NCBI GenBank assembly: GCA_003290165.1 | Contig: QNQO01006976.1 | Location: 434,001-498,000, forward strand | Length of the DNA: 64,000 nucleotides | Origin: Berberis thunbergii | Lineage: Eukaryota > Streptophyta > Magnoliopsida > Ranunculales > Berberidaceae | Direction: 5' to 3' | In this document: positions 34,676 to 45,142 of the stretch, piece by piece | Layout of the letters: each line of letters opens with the position of its first letter | Numbering within the stretch: position 1 is the first letter of the stretch | Program-made: the position numbers and the translations under genes | The notes under the pieces: generated by a model | Seen by the model: the letters and a program-made list of their open reading frames with translations, nothing else | Databases searched by the model: none | What the model was told of the DNA's origin: nothing

Positions 34676-35359
34676 GAAGCTGCTGAGGAGTTGGCTCCAC
34701 GGTTGGAAGTCATTTTGCAGCATCTCTTGTGTGCTTTTGGGCAATATCAGGTTTGTTTATATAAGTGCTCTTTCATTTTACATTTTGGCTATTATGTCAA
34801 ATATCTGACACTTGCTAATCCCTTTTTGTCTAAACTCTTTTAGAAACGAAACCTTCGGATTGTATATAAATGATGCTAACGAAACCTTCAGGTATCATGT
34901 AATGTCTTTCATCTTGTTGACTGCCAGTATTGAACAAAAATAGTAAGTTAACTTGTTCTCTATGATGATGAATTACAGCCAAGATATCTTGAGATTTTAA
35001 TGCCTCCAGTGATTGCAAAGTGGCAGCAGCTTTCGAATGCCAACAGAGATCTTTTTCCCTTGCTCGAGTGTTTTACATCTATAGGACAGGTATTTTTTCC
35101 CTTGCCTGAGTCATTTAAAAAATTTCTATTTGATTAAACAGCTGTCAGGCTCATGTCGAACTAATACTTTTAACTTATAGTTCTACACGACTTATTTTTT
35201 TTTAAACTTTTGGAAGTCTCTTCTAGACCGAATGAAACAATAGAGTTTTTATACTCTTGTTCTATCTGTTTCAGGCATTAGGTTCTGGGTTTGCTCAGTT
35301 TGCAGAACCTGTGTTTCAGATGTGCATAAATATCATCCAGACTCAGCAATTGGCAAAGG
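34676..35359 (+). pseudogene. Transportin-1 (karyopherin-beta2) fragment
   Basis: Four consecutive exon blocks match the HEAT-repeat region of plant transportin-1, which carries proteins with PY-type signals into the nucleus. They are EELAPRLEVILQHLLCAFGQ (34676-34750), KRNLRIVY (34842-34866), [20 protein letters not shown] with [15 protein letters not shown] (34979-35092), and [20 protein letters not shown] with IQTQQLAK (35275-35359). Introns sit between them. The stretch that should follow NLRIVY is partly lost. About 95 of some 890 residues remain. This is the last fragment before E2's right repeats, in the leader's sense. Confidence 0.92.
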
Positions 35360-35726
35360 TTTCTACATACTTTTGTTGTGTATATCACTCCTTCAGCTTC
35401 TGCAGATTTGCATTGTGTTTTAGTTCTTATCCATTTATTGGCCTAACATGGAGGTGTTTTGAAAGGGACATCACCCAGTTGTATTAGGAATAATTATGTA
35501 TTTGATTAAGTGATCATGTTGGAGAGGTTTGGAGCAATCACGATGACAAATTGCTTGTAATATGTTGAATTATTATTGATAATTAATTTGTTTAATGGAC
35601 TAATTTATGATTCTTTTGTCTTATTTGTGTGGACTATGTGTAAGGACTGATTTTGCAGGTGACACAGCTGTGATTTTGCTGCAGCAGCAAAAAAAAATAT
35701 AAATTTTTTTTTTCGATTATATTAAT

Positions 35727-36386
35727 TTGCAACGGTTTCAAAGCGTTGCAACAAACCAGATTTTTTTTTTTTTATTTTGTTTTACCTACCCACGGTTTAA
35801 AACCATCGCTAGCACCTTTGCCACGGTTTAATTCACAATATTTAGCCACGGTTTATAACCGTTGCCACAGTTAGCCACGGCTATCAACCGTTGCTAAATT
35901 TTGACACGGTTTTAAAACCGTTGCAAATAAATACACTTAGCCACGGTTCAAAACCGTTGCCATGGTTAGCCACGGCTATAAACCGTTGCTACGTTAGACA
36001 CGGTTTAAAACCGTTGCTAATATATACACTTAGCCACGGTTCATAACCGTTGCCATGGTTAGCGACGGCTTTAAACCGTTGCTATCTAGTTAGCCACGGT
36101 TTATAACCGTTGTTAATAGTTACCCTTTGTAACGGCTTAGAACCGTTGCTAATGTTGCTACGGTTTAAAACCGTTGCTCGTTTTATTGCAACGGTGTAGA
36201 ACCGTTGCTAATGTCTGCAAATAACGCCCCCCACCCAACCATAAAACCGTTGCTACAATGTTTAGCAACGGTTTTTAGCCGTGACAAAAAATTTTGCGAC
36301 GCCCCTGTAGTCCACGGCTCTTAGCCGTGGCAATGTCTTACGCCCACGGTATAAAACCGTGGCTAATGGGGGTTTTTGGTGTAGTG
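35727..36386. repeat. E2 right subterminal palindromes
   Basis: More than 20 units of the AACGGTTxxAAACCGTTGC palindrome occur, spaced about 25-30 bp, ending at the TAGTG terminus. Same family as the left array. Confidence 0.92.
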
Positions 36387-36508
36387 ATGACATTGATCCA
36401 TCAGAGGCTGCAACCATAAAGCCGAATCCTGGGGATGCAGATAACAGTGTGATGATTGCCATCATTGAGACCATACACTCTCTTGAGGCTTTTAAGTTTC
36501 ATTTCAAG
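36387..36508 (+). pseudogene. Unrecognised coding-like fragment beside E2
   Basis: Immediately outside E2 about 40 codons read DIDPSEAATIKPNPGDADNS, then VMIAIIETIHSLEAFKFHFK and a TAA. The last codons overlap a GTAAGT donor, and a CAG acceptor sits before the integrase remnant at 36575. The frame joins across E2 with the Athila protease-side sequence only through a stop. I cannot assign it to Athila or to a host gene. Confidence 0.3.
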
Positions 36509-36591
36509 TAAGTATGCACCTTTTTTTGAAACTCTTGTGCCTACTAATACGACTCTCGTTCTTTCAATTGTCAGGGAATAAATATGAAATG

Positions 36592-36800
36592 GGCGGGTGA
36601 CAAGAGAAGGGTGTAGTTGAATGAGTTAGAGGAATTCAGGCATGATGCCTATGGAATGCCAAGCGATGCAAGGAAAAACCAAAACATATTATCATAAGCG
36701 CCTCATCCGGAAAGGTTTTCATATGGGACAAAAGGTTCATGGCAAAGAAAAAAATATATAAAGTTAAGCCCTATATAGATATGGATTTTAACCTTGGAGA
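36592..36800 (+). pseudogene. Athila integrase C-terminal remnant
   Basis: Reading across small shifts gives KWAGDKRR, LNELEEFRHDAYG, then RKNQNI and GTKGSWQRKK-like sequence. This corresponds to the Athila integrase tail (LNELDEIRxDAYE... ERTKxxHDK... GQKVLLxNS). It carries an in-frame TAG and several shifts. The catalytic DDE core is not present in the window. Confidence 0.6.
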
Positions 36801-36810
36801 TGAGGACTTC

Positions 36811-37219
36811 TATGATGCCCTTGTGTGGGCGGACCTGAGCCGGAAGGTGATGGAAAAGCTCAAGAGCCCATGGATCCCAAGAGGGTTGGCAAGCTACAAA
36901 GGGAAAATCATAGTCCCACATCACCTGGGTGTGGGATGGTGATGTGCTATGTATGTACAAGGTTTGGTCTACAAAATACTACACATTATAAAGTTGTGCA
37001 GGCCTTGGGTCCAAAGTGGACAATATAGTACTCTGTGGATCAGGTCGTGAAAGAATGGTATCAGAGCATGACCTAGTCAGAAGTGTGCCAACGAGGACGT
37101 TGGGCTTCCAAGGGGGTGGACTGTGATACCCTTGTGTGGGAGGACTAGAGGGGGAGTGTGAGGGTGAGGGAAAAGCTCCAAAGTGGACAATAAAGTACTA
37201 TGTGGATCGGGTCGTGACA
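36811..37219 (+). mobile_element. TRIM retrotransposon, 409 bp
   Basis: LTR1 (36811-37052) and LTR2 (37122-37219) share their starts (T[AG]TGAT[GA]CCCTTGTGTGGG) and ends (GGATC[AG]GGTCGTGA). LTR2 has lost about 140 bp internally. Between them are a primer-binding site TGGTATCAGAGC (37056-37067), complementary to initiator Met-tRNA, and a purine tract CAAGGGGGTGGA. The perfect 5-bp target duplication ACTTC lies at 36806-36810 and 37220-37224. There is no coding sequence, as usual for TRIMs. Confidence 0.93.
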
Positions 37220-38070
37220 ACTTCACTCTCCACTCCATCTAGTACATGGCATGAGAGTCACACAATCTGGTTGAAGACTATAAACTTAGTACCACTTGGG
37301 AGATAACTCAAAGAGCATAGGAGAACTTTATGTTAAGGTGCTCACGAGTTATAGAAATTCAGCTAAGTCCCTCTCTTGCTTACTTTTTATTATTTTCGCA
37401 TTCTGTTTTGCTAAGTTTTTAGATCATTTTTTTCTCTTCCCCTCTTCATTACAACATATTGTTTTAACATTGAAGACAATTTCTGATTTAGTTAGGGTGT
37501 GAAAAGGTTGTTTTCTTTGATTCAAAAAAATTATAAAAATTTTAACTTTAAATTTTTTTGCAGTGATGTCTTGGCATGGTTATGTAGAACTCAATGATGG
37601 ATTAAGTTGTTTTTGAGATGTTGTTGGACTTTAGTTTTGATTCAAAATTCATTAGCGAGTTTGAAATGGTGAACACATGATCATATGTCTAGGAAATATG
37701 AATTTGTATTACTTATTTTGGTTAGTAAGTATACCACTTGATTCACTTTGAATTTAGCACATGCACACTAGCAAATAATATGGGGTATGAAAAGGTGAAA
37801 CCAAATATGCATGATTATATCTTAGGATAATTGGTAGTGTTGTTGAATGAGTAACATTGGCATGATGATAATGTATAAATAAACTAGTTTAGCTTTGTAA
37901 TCCTTTTAACTCGAGTTAGTAAACCCGTAGAGGTACTTATACACCTAATCCCTAAAACCGTCCAGTTTGGGAGTCATTGGTCTACAGCTTGATAAATGAG
38001 TCAATTAAAAAACTTAAAGGAGCTAGACATTGCACATGTTGAAGTCAAGTTATAACAGTTGAGGTCAAGT

Positions 38071-38364
38071 TGTAACAACCTTGGGTGTGCGGGCTCTGAG
38101 GCTACCAGGCTACCATGTGTGGGTGGGCTCTGAGGCTGGTTGCTCCATCTGTGAGTGAGCACAGAGCCTAGTAGGCAACCAAGTGTTGGCGGGCTCAGAG
38201 ACTAGTAGACTACATTGGTGTTATAGTTCTACATCGCTTAGGTAAGGGAATGAGATATGCTATATATGTGCGAGGTTGGATCCCCTTGGTATAATGTGGT
38301 TTAAAGTCATGCTGGATTTGGGCCAAATTAGACAATATTGTACCATGTGAATCATGATGTGACA
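38071..38364 (+). mobile_element. TRIM LTR, plus orientation
   Basis: An LTR related to the TRIM at 38586-39171 starts TGTAACAACCTTGGGTGTG and ends ATGATGTGACA. No primer-binding site follows it. It faces the minus-oriented TRIM. The five bases before it (CAAGT) nearly match those after that TRIM (CGAGT at 39172). Confidence 0.8.
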
Positions 38365-38585
38365 GAAAACTACAAAACAACCAATAAGTAGTCTTAGATA
38401 TATGAAAACAATTAAAAAAAATTTATTAATGAAACAAATATACTCAATCAGCAAAACCTGTAACAAAGGTTAGAAAGAAAAAAAATTGTGTTGCCAATCG
38501 AGAAAGAACAATTTTAGTCGCACTCTGAACACATTTATCCAGTTTGTCATATATGATATTCCACTCAGCATCGACAATTGATCAC

Positions 38586-39171
38586 TGTCACGACCTAATT
38601 CATATGACACAATATTGTCTACTTTAAACCCATGACCCGCACTTCTTTAAAACACATTGTACCAAGAGGATCCAACCTTGCACATATATATCACATCCCC
38701 TTCCCTTACCCAGGCCATGTAGAACTCTTGCACATATATAGCACATCCCCTTCCCTTACCCAGGCGATGTAGGACTATAACACCAAGGTAGTCTACCTGT
38801 CTCTAAGCTCCCCACACATGGTAGCCTGCCAACATGTGAGTCCCTCACACATGGAGTTTTCAGCCTCGGAGCTCGCCCACACAGGATGTTACAATCCACA
38901 CCCTTAAGGCCCAATCTCTTCGTTGGCACACTTTCTTCTCGGTCGGGCTCGATACCATTCTGTCAAGACCCAATCCACATGGTACAATATTGTCCACTTT
39001 GGACCCACGACTCACACGGCTTTAAAATGTGTTTTACCAAGGGGATCCAACATCACACATAAATAACACATCCCCTTCCCTCACTTAGGCGATGTGAGAC
39101 TATAACACTGAGGTAGCCTACCCACGAATGGAGCTGTCAGCCTCAGAGCCCACCCACACAAGGTTGCTACA
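38586..39171 (-). mobile_element. TRIM retrotransposon, minus orientation
   Basis: Two LTRs (38586-38895 and 38967-39171) surround an internal segment. On the minus strand that segment has the primer-binding-like TGGTATCGAGC and the purine tract AAGGGTGTGG. The first LTR contains a 50-bp tandem duplication at 38677-38726 and 38727-38776. The flanking five bases (ATCAC and CGAGT) do not match each other. Confidence 0.85.
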
Positions 39172-39214
39172 CGAGTTGTGGCTAGAATTTAACTTCCACT
39201 ACACCAAAAATGGC

Positions 39215-39505
39215 CATTTGCAACAGTTTTAAACCGTGGGGGTAACCCATTGGCACGACTTAGAACCGTGGGCTGTAGAGGCGTCCCGAAATCAACCGTA
39301 ACGGCTATAAACCATGGCTAAAATTTTAGCAACGGTTTTATGTTCAGGATGGTAGATGATTTAGCCACGGCTTAAAACCGTGGCTAAAATTTTAGCAACG
39401 GTTTTAAGCCGTGGCAAGTACTAGCCACGGCCTAAAACTGTGGCCAGACTTGCCACGACTTAAGACCGTTGCTAAAAATTTAGCCACGGTTTTAAGCCGT
39501 AGCAA
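39215..39505. repeat. E4 left subterminal palindromes
   Basis: About ten units such as TTTAGCCACGGCTTAAAACC and AGCAACGGTTTTAAGCCGTG run from the terminus to a T-rich tract at 39506. Confidence 0.9.
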
Positions 39506-39560
39506 TTTTTTTTTATTTTTTTTTACTATCAAATGACTTTTTATTACATCTTATAGGTAA
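39506..39560 (-). terminator. Shared 3' module with A-tract and AATAAA (E4)
   Basis: On the minus strand this reads AAGATGTAATAAAAAGTCAT, then TTGATAGT, then an A-rich tract of 19 bases abutting the subterminal repeats. The same module occurs in E5 at 50099-50149. It sits at the downstream end of all minus-sense fragments, so it may be a polyadenylation region. This function is inferred. Confidence 0.5.
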
Positions 39561-39729
39561 GTATAATTCAACACGTACATCAATTCTTACATCAGGTAAG
39601 TAAAATTTAATACGACTTTTTATTAAATTTAAAAACAGCATTTACAACCTCTGATCAGCAAATTCCAGCAATTCATTACAACAGCAACATTTACAATTCA
39701 TTACAGCAGAAATTTAGATCATTCACAAT

Positions 39730-39900
39730 TCATTAAAGAATGTGGTCATTTGGGAGAACAACAAAACTTGATGCCCTGCTCTATAGAGTTTGGGAAGCAA
39801 GCGATCAATTAGCTCAAATTTTCCTGAGGCTCTCACGTACGATCTCCTCCTTGTTCCAGATATTATGTTCGGTAGTACAAAGGTATGGGTGGTTACAACA
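39730..39900 (-). pseudogene. SNF2-family chromatin remodeller ATPase fragment
   Basis: The minus strand encodes [20 protein letters not shown] and then, after a one-base shift, [20 protein letters not shown] and [10 protein letters not shown]. This is the start of the helicase C-terminal lobe of SWI2/SNF2 ATPases (CNHPYLF...[33 protein letters not shown]). These use ATP to move nucleosomes. The sequence is closest in feel to the plant BRM/MINU group, but the subfamily is uncertain. About 55 codons with a frameshift remain. It is the last captured fragment in E4's reading direction. Confidence 0.82.
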
Positions 39901-40372
39901 CTTGCAAAACTACATTGACAGATTCTGGAAAACCTTTGATTTCCCAGATCCTGTACATAAGTGCCACATAAGTAACGAGGACACATACCTTTTCCATTCG
40001 CATATAAATCAAGGAATACAAAAACATCAGAGGCTCAAATTTAATCAAGTCAAGGGAAAACAATCTAAAAAATGAAGAAAGTGAAAAATAATAACCACAT
40101 TATGTCCCAATGAACTCTCAGTTATAATCTGCAAAAGATGAAAACTCAAATACTGTGGTTTTTGTGGTGATTGGAAATTAGTAATTTCCTTATGATCTCC
40201 AGCTTTTCATCTCTAGTTAACTCTATGGATCATCTAAAGTGAGTGGTTCAAATGAAAAATAAAAGCACTGATATTTTAACCGTTAGTTAAAAAATTGAGG
40301 TAAGAATTAGATAGTAAAATTTGATCTAAAATGCATAAAATATGGCAAAAATAAAAAGGTGCCAAGGGAATA

Positions 40373-41350
40373 CCTCTACAGGGTCGAATTTAGCCCCCAG
40401 GTTGCTGAGTGCCACATGTGCTTCAGCATAGTCATTGAAAAATGCATCTTGATCTACTGCATATTTCTCAGCATATACCTACAGTATAAGAACATGTCAT
40501 ACCCCCAAACAAGATTGTATATTACATCCCAGAGCTTAGCAATAAACCACACAAGTAACAAACTTATTATCTTTACCTTGAATGATGGATCTTCAAACAG
40601 GGCAGCATCAGTCGGTAAAACCAACAAATCTTCGTCCCTTTTCTCTTTGATATCCTGAATGTATCAGTTATCCGCAGCATGTTAAGACTGATAAAGGGAG
40701 AGTATTATTTCATATAAAAGAAAGAAATACACCTACCCTGAAATAAGAGTTGTCAAATTTCAACCACTTGGCAGTCCATGACTGACCTCCGGGTGCTCCA
40801 GGACCATCTTTCTGTCATGTCATTAAAAACAAAATAAGTGGAACGTTATTTGCTGTGAACCATCTTACTAGTTACTACTTGGGTAGCAGAGATATCTTCA
40901 GACGAGTGAATTCTGAAAAATGAGCCAAAGCTTAAATTCTTTATTTCTTGAAAAATACAAGAGGCTAGCAAATGAGAAGGGAAGTAGTAACTTAGTAAGA
41001 ATTGTTCAATGACTACTAAACACGATCTTTGACCAAAAAATAAAAAAGACTACTAAACACGAACAATACAATGATAATTGATGATTTTTAGCAACATACT
41101 GTGTATTTAGTTTCTGGCTTGCCCCAACCACTGCGTTCTGGTCTGGATCTCCCCAGCGTGTGCGCACCAGATAATGCAACTATTTCCTATAAACAGCTGT
41201 AGGTTAAGTTGCTAGAAGCAAAATTAAAAATAATCATGAAAAACACAAAATTAAGTATGGAGCATGATGGCAAAGTAACCTTGTGACTTAAACCCATTCG
41301 GTAGAAGACATCACGTAAATGACTAGAAGGTGAAGGCGGGCCAGCAGCTG
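40373..41350 (-). pseudogene. Chloroplast ascorbate peroxidase fragment, five exons
   Basis: Five exons read without stops and with GT-AG borders: [20 protein letters not shown] (41350-41282), [20 protein letters not shown] with WGKPETKYT (41187-41101), [20 protein letters not shown] (40803-40738), [20 protein letters not shown] (40656-40575) and [20 protein letters not shown] to KFDPVE (40480-40373). This is the stromal/thylakoid ascorbate peroxidase type, which removes hydrogen peroxide in chloroplasts. The proximal haem histidine (SGAHTLG) is kept. The N-terminal half, with transit peptide and distal catalytic residues, and the C-terminus are missing, so it cannot be an enzyme. Confidence 0.9.
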
Positions 41351-41399
41351 AAAATAAACCACAATTTTCCAAACTTAGTTGTCACAAACAGTTGTAAAT

Positions 41400-42530
41400 G
41401 AACAAGTCATGCCCAAATGTAAAAAGTACTAGTTTAAACAATTCAAACTAGCAGTGTGTCTAGAGTATATGATCCACTAAATGAATTGAAACATTCACCT
41501 CTGAAAATCATTCATTAGCACAAATATGATTTGTCTAACAAACATAGTTATCAAAAACATTTATTGTATCATATTTTGGAGAATGGTTGCATTCTTTTGT
41601 TTAACAAAACAAAGCAAGAAACAACAAACTTTAAACTGACCTGCTGCTCTCTAGCTAAAGCAAACGCTCCTTGCCCATAAAACATAGCCACCTGCTCTAT
41701 ATTTCCTCGAAACAAACACAACAAACCTGCTGTGTTTTTCCTTGAAAAAATAGATCAACTGCAGCCAATTCCTCTGCGCCTGCGCCTTGCACCTTCCAGC
41801 CATCGCTGCCCTGTTTCTGAACAGAAACAGAGCAAAACAACTCTGTCCCAAGCCAAGACAGCACCTTGCCAAGACTCTTTAATGAGAAAAATACATAAAG
41901 ATAATAGTATACAAGAAAATTACCATTACGAAAGGAAATGGAGGTATATTATATAGAATAACGGACTTAGGATAGGAAAAGCCAATACCTCAACCTCAAT
42001 TGCTCAAACCTTCCATGGTTAATCATTTCAATAAAATCCTTGATGAATGGGAGATACGCTCTTTCACGCATCTCGTGGGGGATGAACGGCTTCACCCCCC
42101 TCCCTCGCTGGTTCCCTCTCCATTTAGAATTTCCCTTTAATAAGTGTCACTTTATCCATGCAATATTACTTGAAATGTGATTCCCAATGGTTACTACATA
42201 ATATTCCTACTCCCCAAACCCCCACTCAACCTAGCTACTCTACTCTCGGTCTTACTGTCCTATCCAACCTCGGCATTACCTACTCCATATTAAACTCCTC
42301 CACGATGAACTTATCTTGTGAACATTAAAACCTTACCCCTTCACCTATACATTCTGTTTTTCTTTTTCTTTCCTTGCTAGCCTTTAACTGCCAACCTTAT
42401 TTTTCATCAAAGTAGAAGATGGTAACATGTTCTGTATGAATAACCAAGGGCAGAGAAGATAAAGCATCAAAGAAGTGAGTAGTTGGATGCTTAATCACCA
42501 ACAGAATGCAATCATCTCCTATAATTTTAT
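41400..42530. other. No gene seen
   Basis: Sequence between the APX and GrpE fragments. Short frames at 41651-41872 (minus) and 41732-41956 (plus) overlap each other and match nothing I know. Mostly intron-like. Confidence 0.4.
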
Positions 42531-42539
42531 TGTGGCCAT

Positions 42540-43500
42540 ACCTTCAAAACAGCAGCAAACTGTTTCATTCATTGGATCGTATTTCTCCACTCCATACTTC
42601 CTGAATACCTGAGAGGAGGCATTCTCAAGACTTTAGTTTCTAGAATTTATATATAGAACTAGCGACATACACAAAGAAATGATGCAGAAGTTACATTTTT
42701 TTAAGACAAGGCAAACAATAAAAAAAAAATTTAATTATAGTGAGCTAGAGTGAGAAATTCTCCCCTTCAAATAACACCCAATACAAAAGATAAATATCTT
42801 TTTTAATCTAAAATTGGGGCTTAATGGACCACATTTTATCCATCCATTAACTACCTTATACCAAACTACTACAGGCTACTATGTACATCGTAAAATGCCA
42901 AAGCAAATACTACGTCACCTCAGCAAGTTGCTTGTTGGTCATTTCAACACCTTCTAAAAGTGTTTTCAGGAGTGGAACAGCACCAGCAGAGTCTTTTGTT
43001 TGATCTATCTTCGAAAAGCTATCTTTAACAACTGCTGAAGCTCTTCCTAGATTGTCAGCAACATCTAATAAGCTCTTTCAAAAGTTCTGCAGCATTTACG
43101 AGAAGTAAGATTTCAAGAGTAAGTAATAATAATAAATAAATAAATAATCAGATATTTTATACAGATCATGGATAATTCAAGAAATTCTAACCTGGATGGC
43201 AATCTTTTTGGAGTTCTCTGATTCTATTCTTGTTCTGTCCATTATCGCAAGCGTATCTGCATAGCCCCTGAGAACACTATCTTGCATGTGATTCATCTCC
43301 GCACGCTTATTCTTGAACAAATCTTCCTTCACAGTCAGAAGAAATTCTAATTTGCGAATGTATGCTTCTTCCTTCTCACGTTTGGCTTCTGCACTAGCCT
43401 TTGGGGTCTCCTCATCGGTAACAGGTGCATGTCCATCAACAGGCTTGTTTGTCTGTTTCTTAGACGGTAACGAAGGCCAATTTTGTGAACTAGTGGTATC
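42540..43500 (-). pseudogene. Mitochondrial-type GrpE co-chaperone fragment
   Basis: Three exons match plant GrpE (Mge1), the nucleotide-exchange factor for organellar Hsp70. Exon 1 (about 43500-43190) carries KREKEEAYIRKLEFLLTVKE, NKRAEMNHMQDSVLRGYADT and RTRIESENSKKIAIQ, the long coiled-coil dimer helix. Exon 2 (43080-42920) carries SLLDVADNLGRASAVVKDSF, SKIDQTKDSAGAVPLLKTLL and EGVEMTNKQLAEV, with one small shift near its start. Exon 3 (about 42610-42540) carries VFRKYGVEKYDPMNE, where the real protein continues with the beta domain. The beta domain that contacts Hsp70 is gone, so it is non-functional. Confidence 0.88.
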
Positions 43501-43619
43501 AAAAATTAGACAATTAAATAAAGTCGCCTGCAAAACAAAACAATATAATGTCAAACACTCCAATAAAACTAAACTCTGAGAATTACTTTTTGTCCAATTT
43601 ATTGGTAGCAAATTTATGC

Positions 43620-44730
43620 TAAGAAAACATTACTTTCAGTACTTTAAAATGAAACTAAAGTTATGTGAATAGCCTATCTATTTTCTTGATTAAGTTGCAT
43701 TACCAATTCTACAAGGAGAAAAAATGCAATAAGGTAATCATTCTTACCTGCTCATGTCAGTATCTGAAGATGGAGGGAAGTAGAATAGCAACTTCTGAAA
43801 AAGAAGGGTAGCCACTTTTCTATTAGGTAGCCACCTGTTACATATAGAAAATTTAGTTACCTCAAATATCTCATTACATAAAGCGAACTAGACACAAAGT
43901 TTTATACACAGTTCATCTGATCTTTAAGTACGGGGCATCCTCAAGGGATTGAACATAAATTTGTTCATATCGTAGCATGGAGCAATCTATTAGGTTTTTG
44001 TTTATTCCAATCTAATTGTAATGATTCCTACATGCTTCCACCATGCATTACAGTTATAGATGTTTGATCATTAAATAGGAAGCAATAAATGATTATTCCA
44101 TCACTTTTACAAATTAGCACATTGAGTACCTCAGTTATTTCATATATAAATAGCCAACATCAGCACATTCACTAGGTCGTAATTCACCCATATGAACAAG
44201 TTTTGTTCCCTAAGTGTCTACCTCAACTATGTATATTGACAGTTTGCAAAGCAGATCATACTCTAATATTGCAACCATGGAGTCCATTTTATCATAATAC
44301 AAAAGTGGTCCATTTGAGTTTCAATAGGAAAAAAAAAACTCTCATAAGTAATATGTTCAGCAGTAACTTTTCTATTTAATCTTGATTCTCAGTATGAAAA
44401 GTTGAAAACATATCAAATAGGCACCAAAACAATGAAGCAAAGTAGGTAGGTAATATACAGCTTATAGCATAAGTAGTCAATACTGAAGACCAGCATGTCC
44501 TATAAAAGAAAGGCGAAAAATAAGAAAGGGGAAAAAACCTCTGAAAGAGAGGTGAAGGATGTGAGCTGGGGGGTTACACAAATTACCACCATCCATTCAA
44601 TATTTGACATAAGCCCTCTTCTAATTCAAACAGACAAGCTTCGAGTTTCATCCATGAAGCTTTAGCTTAGAACAAATTTACTCGACAAAGAGAGAGAGAA
44701 GATGCAATTAAAATGATTTATCCTTGTTTA
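43620..44730. other. No clear gene
   Basis: AT-rich sequence. An exon-like minus-strand piece at 43840-43760 (NRKVATLLFQKLLFYFPPSS) is unrecognised and may be upstream sequence of the GrpE copy. Nothing else stands out. Confidence 0.35.
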
Positions 44731-44734
44731 AATA

Positions 44735-44990
44735 CCTCATTATGTTTCAACTTTTCCAGTGTAAGCTCTTGGTTTAAACCAACCATCCTGCACAGAATAC
44801 AGGGAACGCAAAAAATGAGATTTCTTCAAATAAGATTTTGTCTTCTGTCATCAGTAAGTTCATATATCCTAAAGATGAAAACATTTCAACTAAGCTACTT
44901 GATCTACACCAGTAATGACCTACCTGGCCTGTAGTTCTGCAACCTTGAGAAGCAATACTCTCTCTCTTTCAGAAACCTCGACCTGCCCAA
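44735..44990 (-). pseudogene. Unrecognised coiled-coil exons
   Basis: Two minus-strand exon-like pieces with plausible splice borders read VEVSERERVLLLKVAELQAR (44985-44925) and MVGLNQELTLEKLKHNEVF (44792-44735). Together they look like one continuous coiled coil. I cannot name the source protein. It lies between the methionine synthase and GrpE fragments and in the same orientation. Confidence 0.4.
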
Positions 44991-45142
44991 AAAAGAAATA
45001 AAATAAATCATAATTATCCTTTTTTATGACCTTTACATAATTATCCTCAGAAATCCTGAAAATCGGATTAAATGTTAGTGGAACAGAATTGCTTGAAGCT
45101 GAAATCATGAGGTCAACAGATATATTGCTAGAGATCACTCAC

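Larger units (their letters stand above)
17352..36386 (+). mobile_element. CACTA element E2, complete, 19,035 bp
   Basis: The left terminus CACTACACCAAAAACCCC starts at 17352. The right end reads GGTTTTTGGTGTAGTG to 36386, an inverted match of about 16 bp. The target duplication is ATG on both sides. Long palindromic subterminal arrays lie at both ends (17380-17850 and 35727-36386). Inside are a CT-rich leader, fragments of at least five host genes, a broken Transposase_24 gene and a whole second CACTA element (E3). There is no TnpD-type catalytic transposase, so E2 would depend on another element for movement. At 19 kb it is large even after removing E3 (about 13.1 kb). Confidence 0.95.
36387..38070 (+). 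mobile_element. Athila-like retrotransposon, 3' part
   Basis: This is the continuation after E2. The integrase C-terminus is at 36592-36800, then the post-pol segment near 37270-37310 (AAACTTAGTACCACTTGGGA, resembling the consensus seen after the Athila integrase). A 3' region at 37900-38040 is repeated at 48710-48850. A TRIM is inserted at 36811-37219. Taking it out joins GAGGACTTC to ACTCTCCACTCC. Confidence 0.65.
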
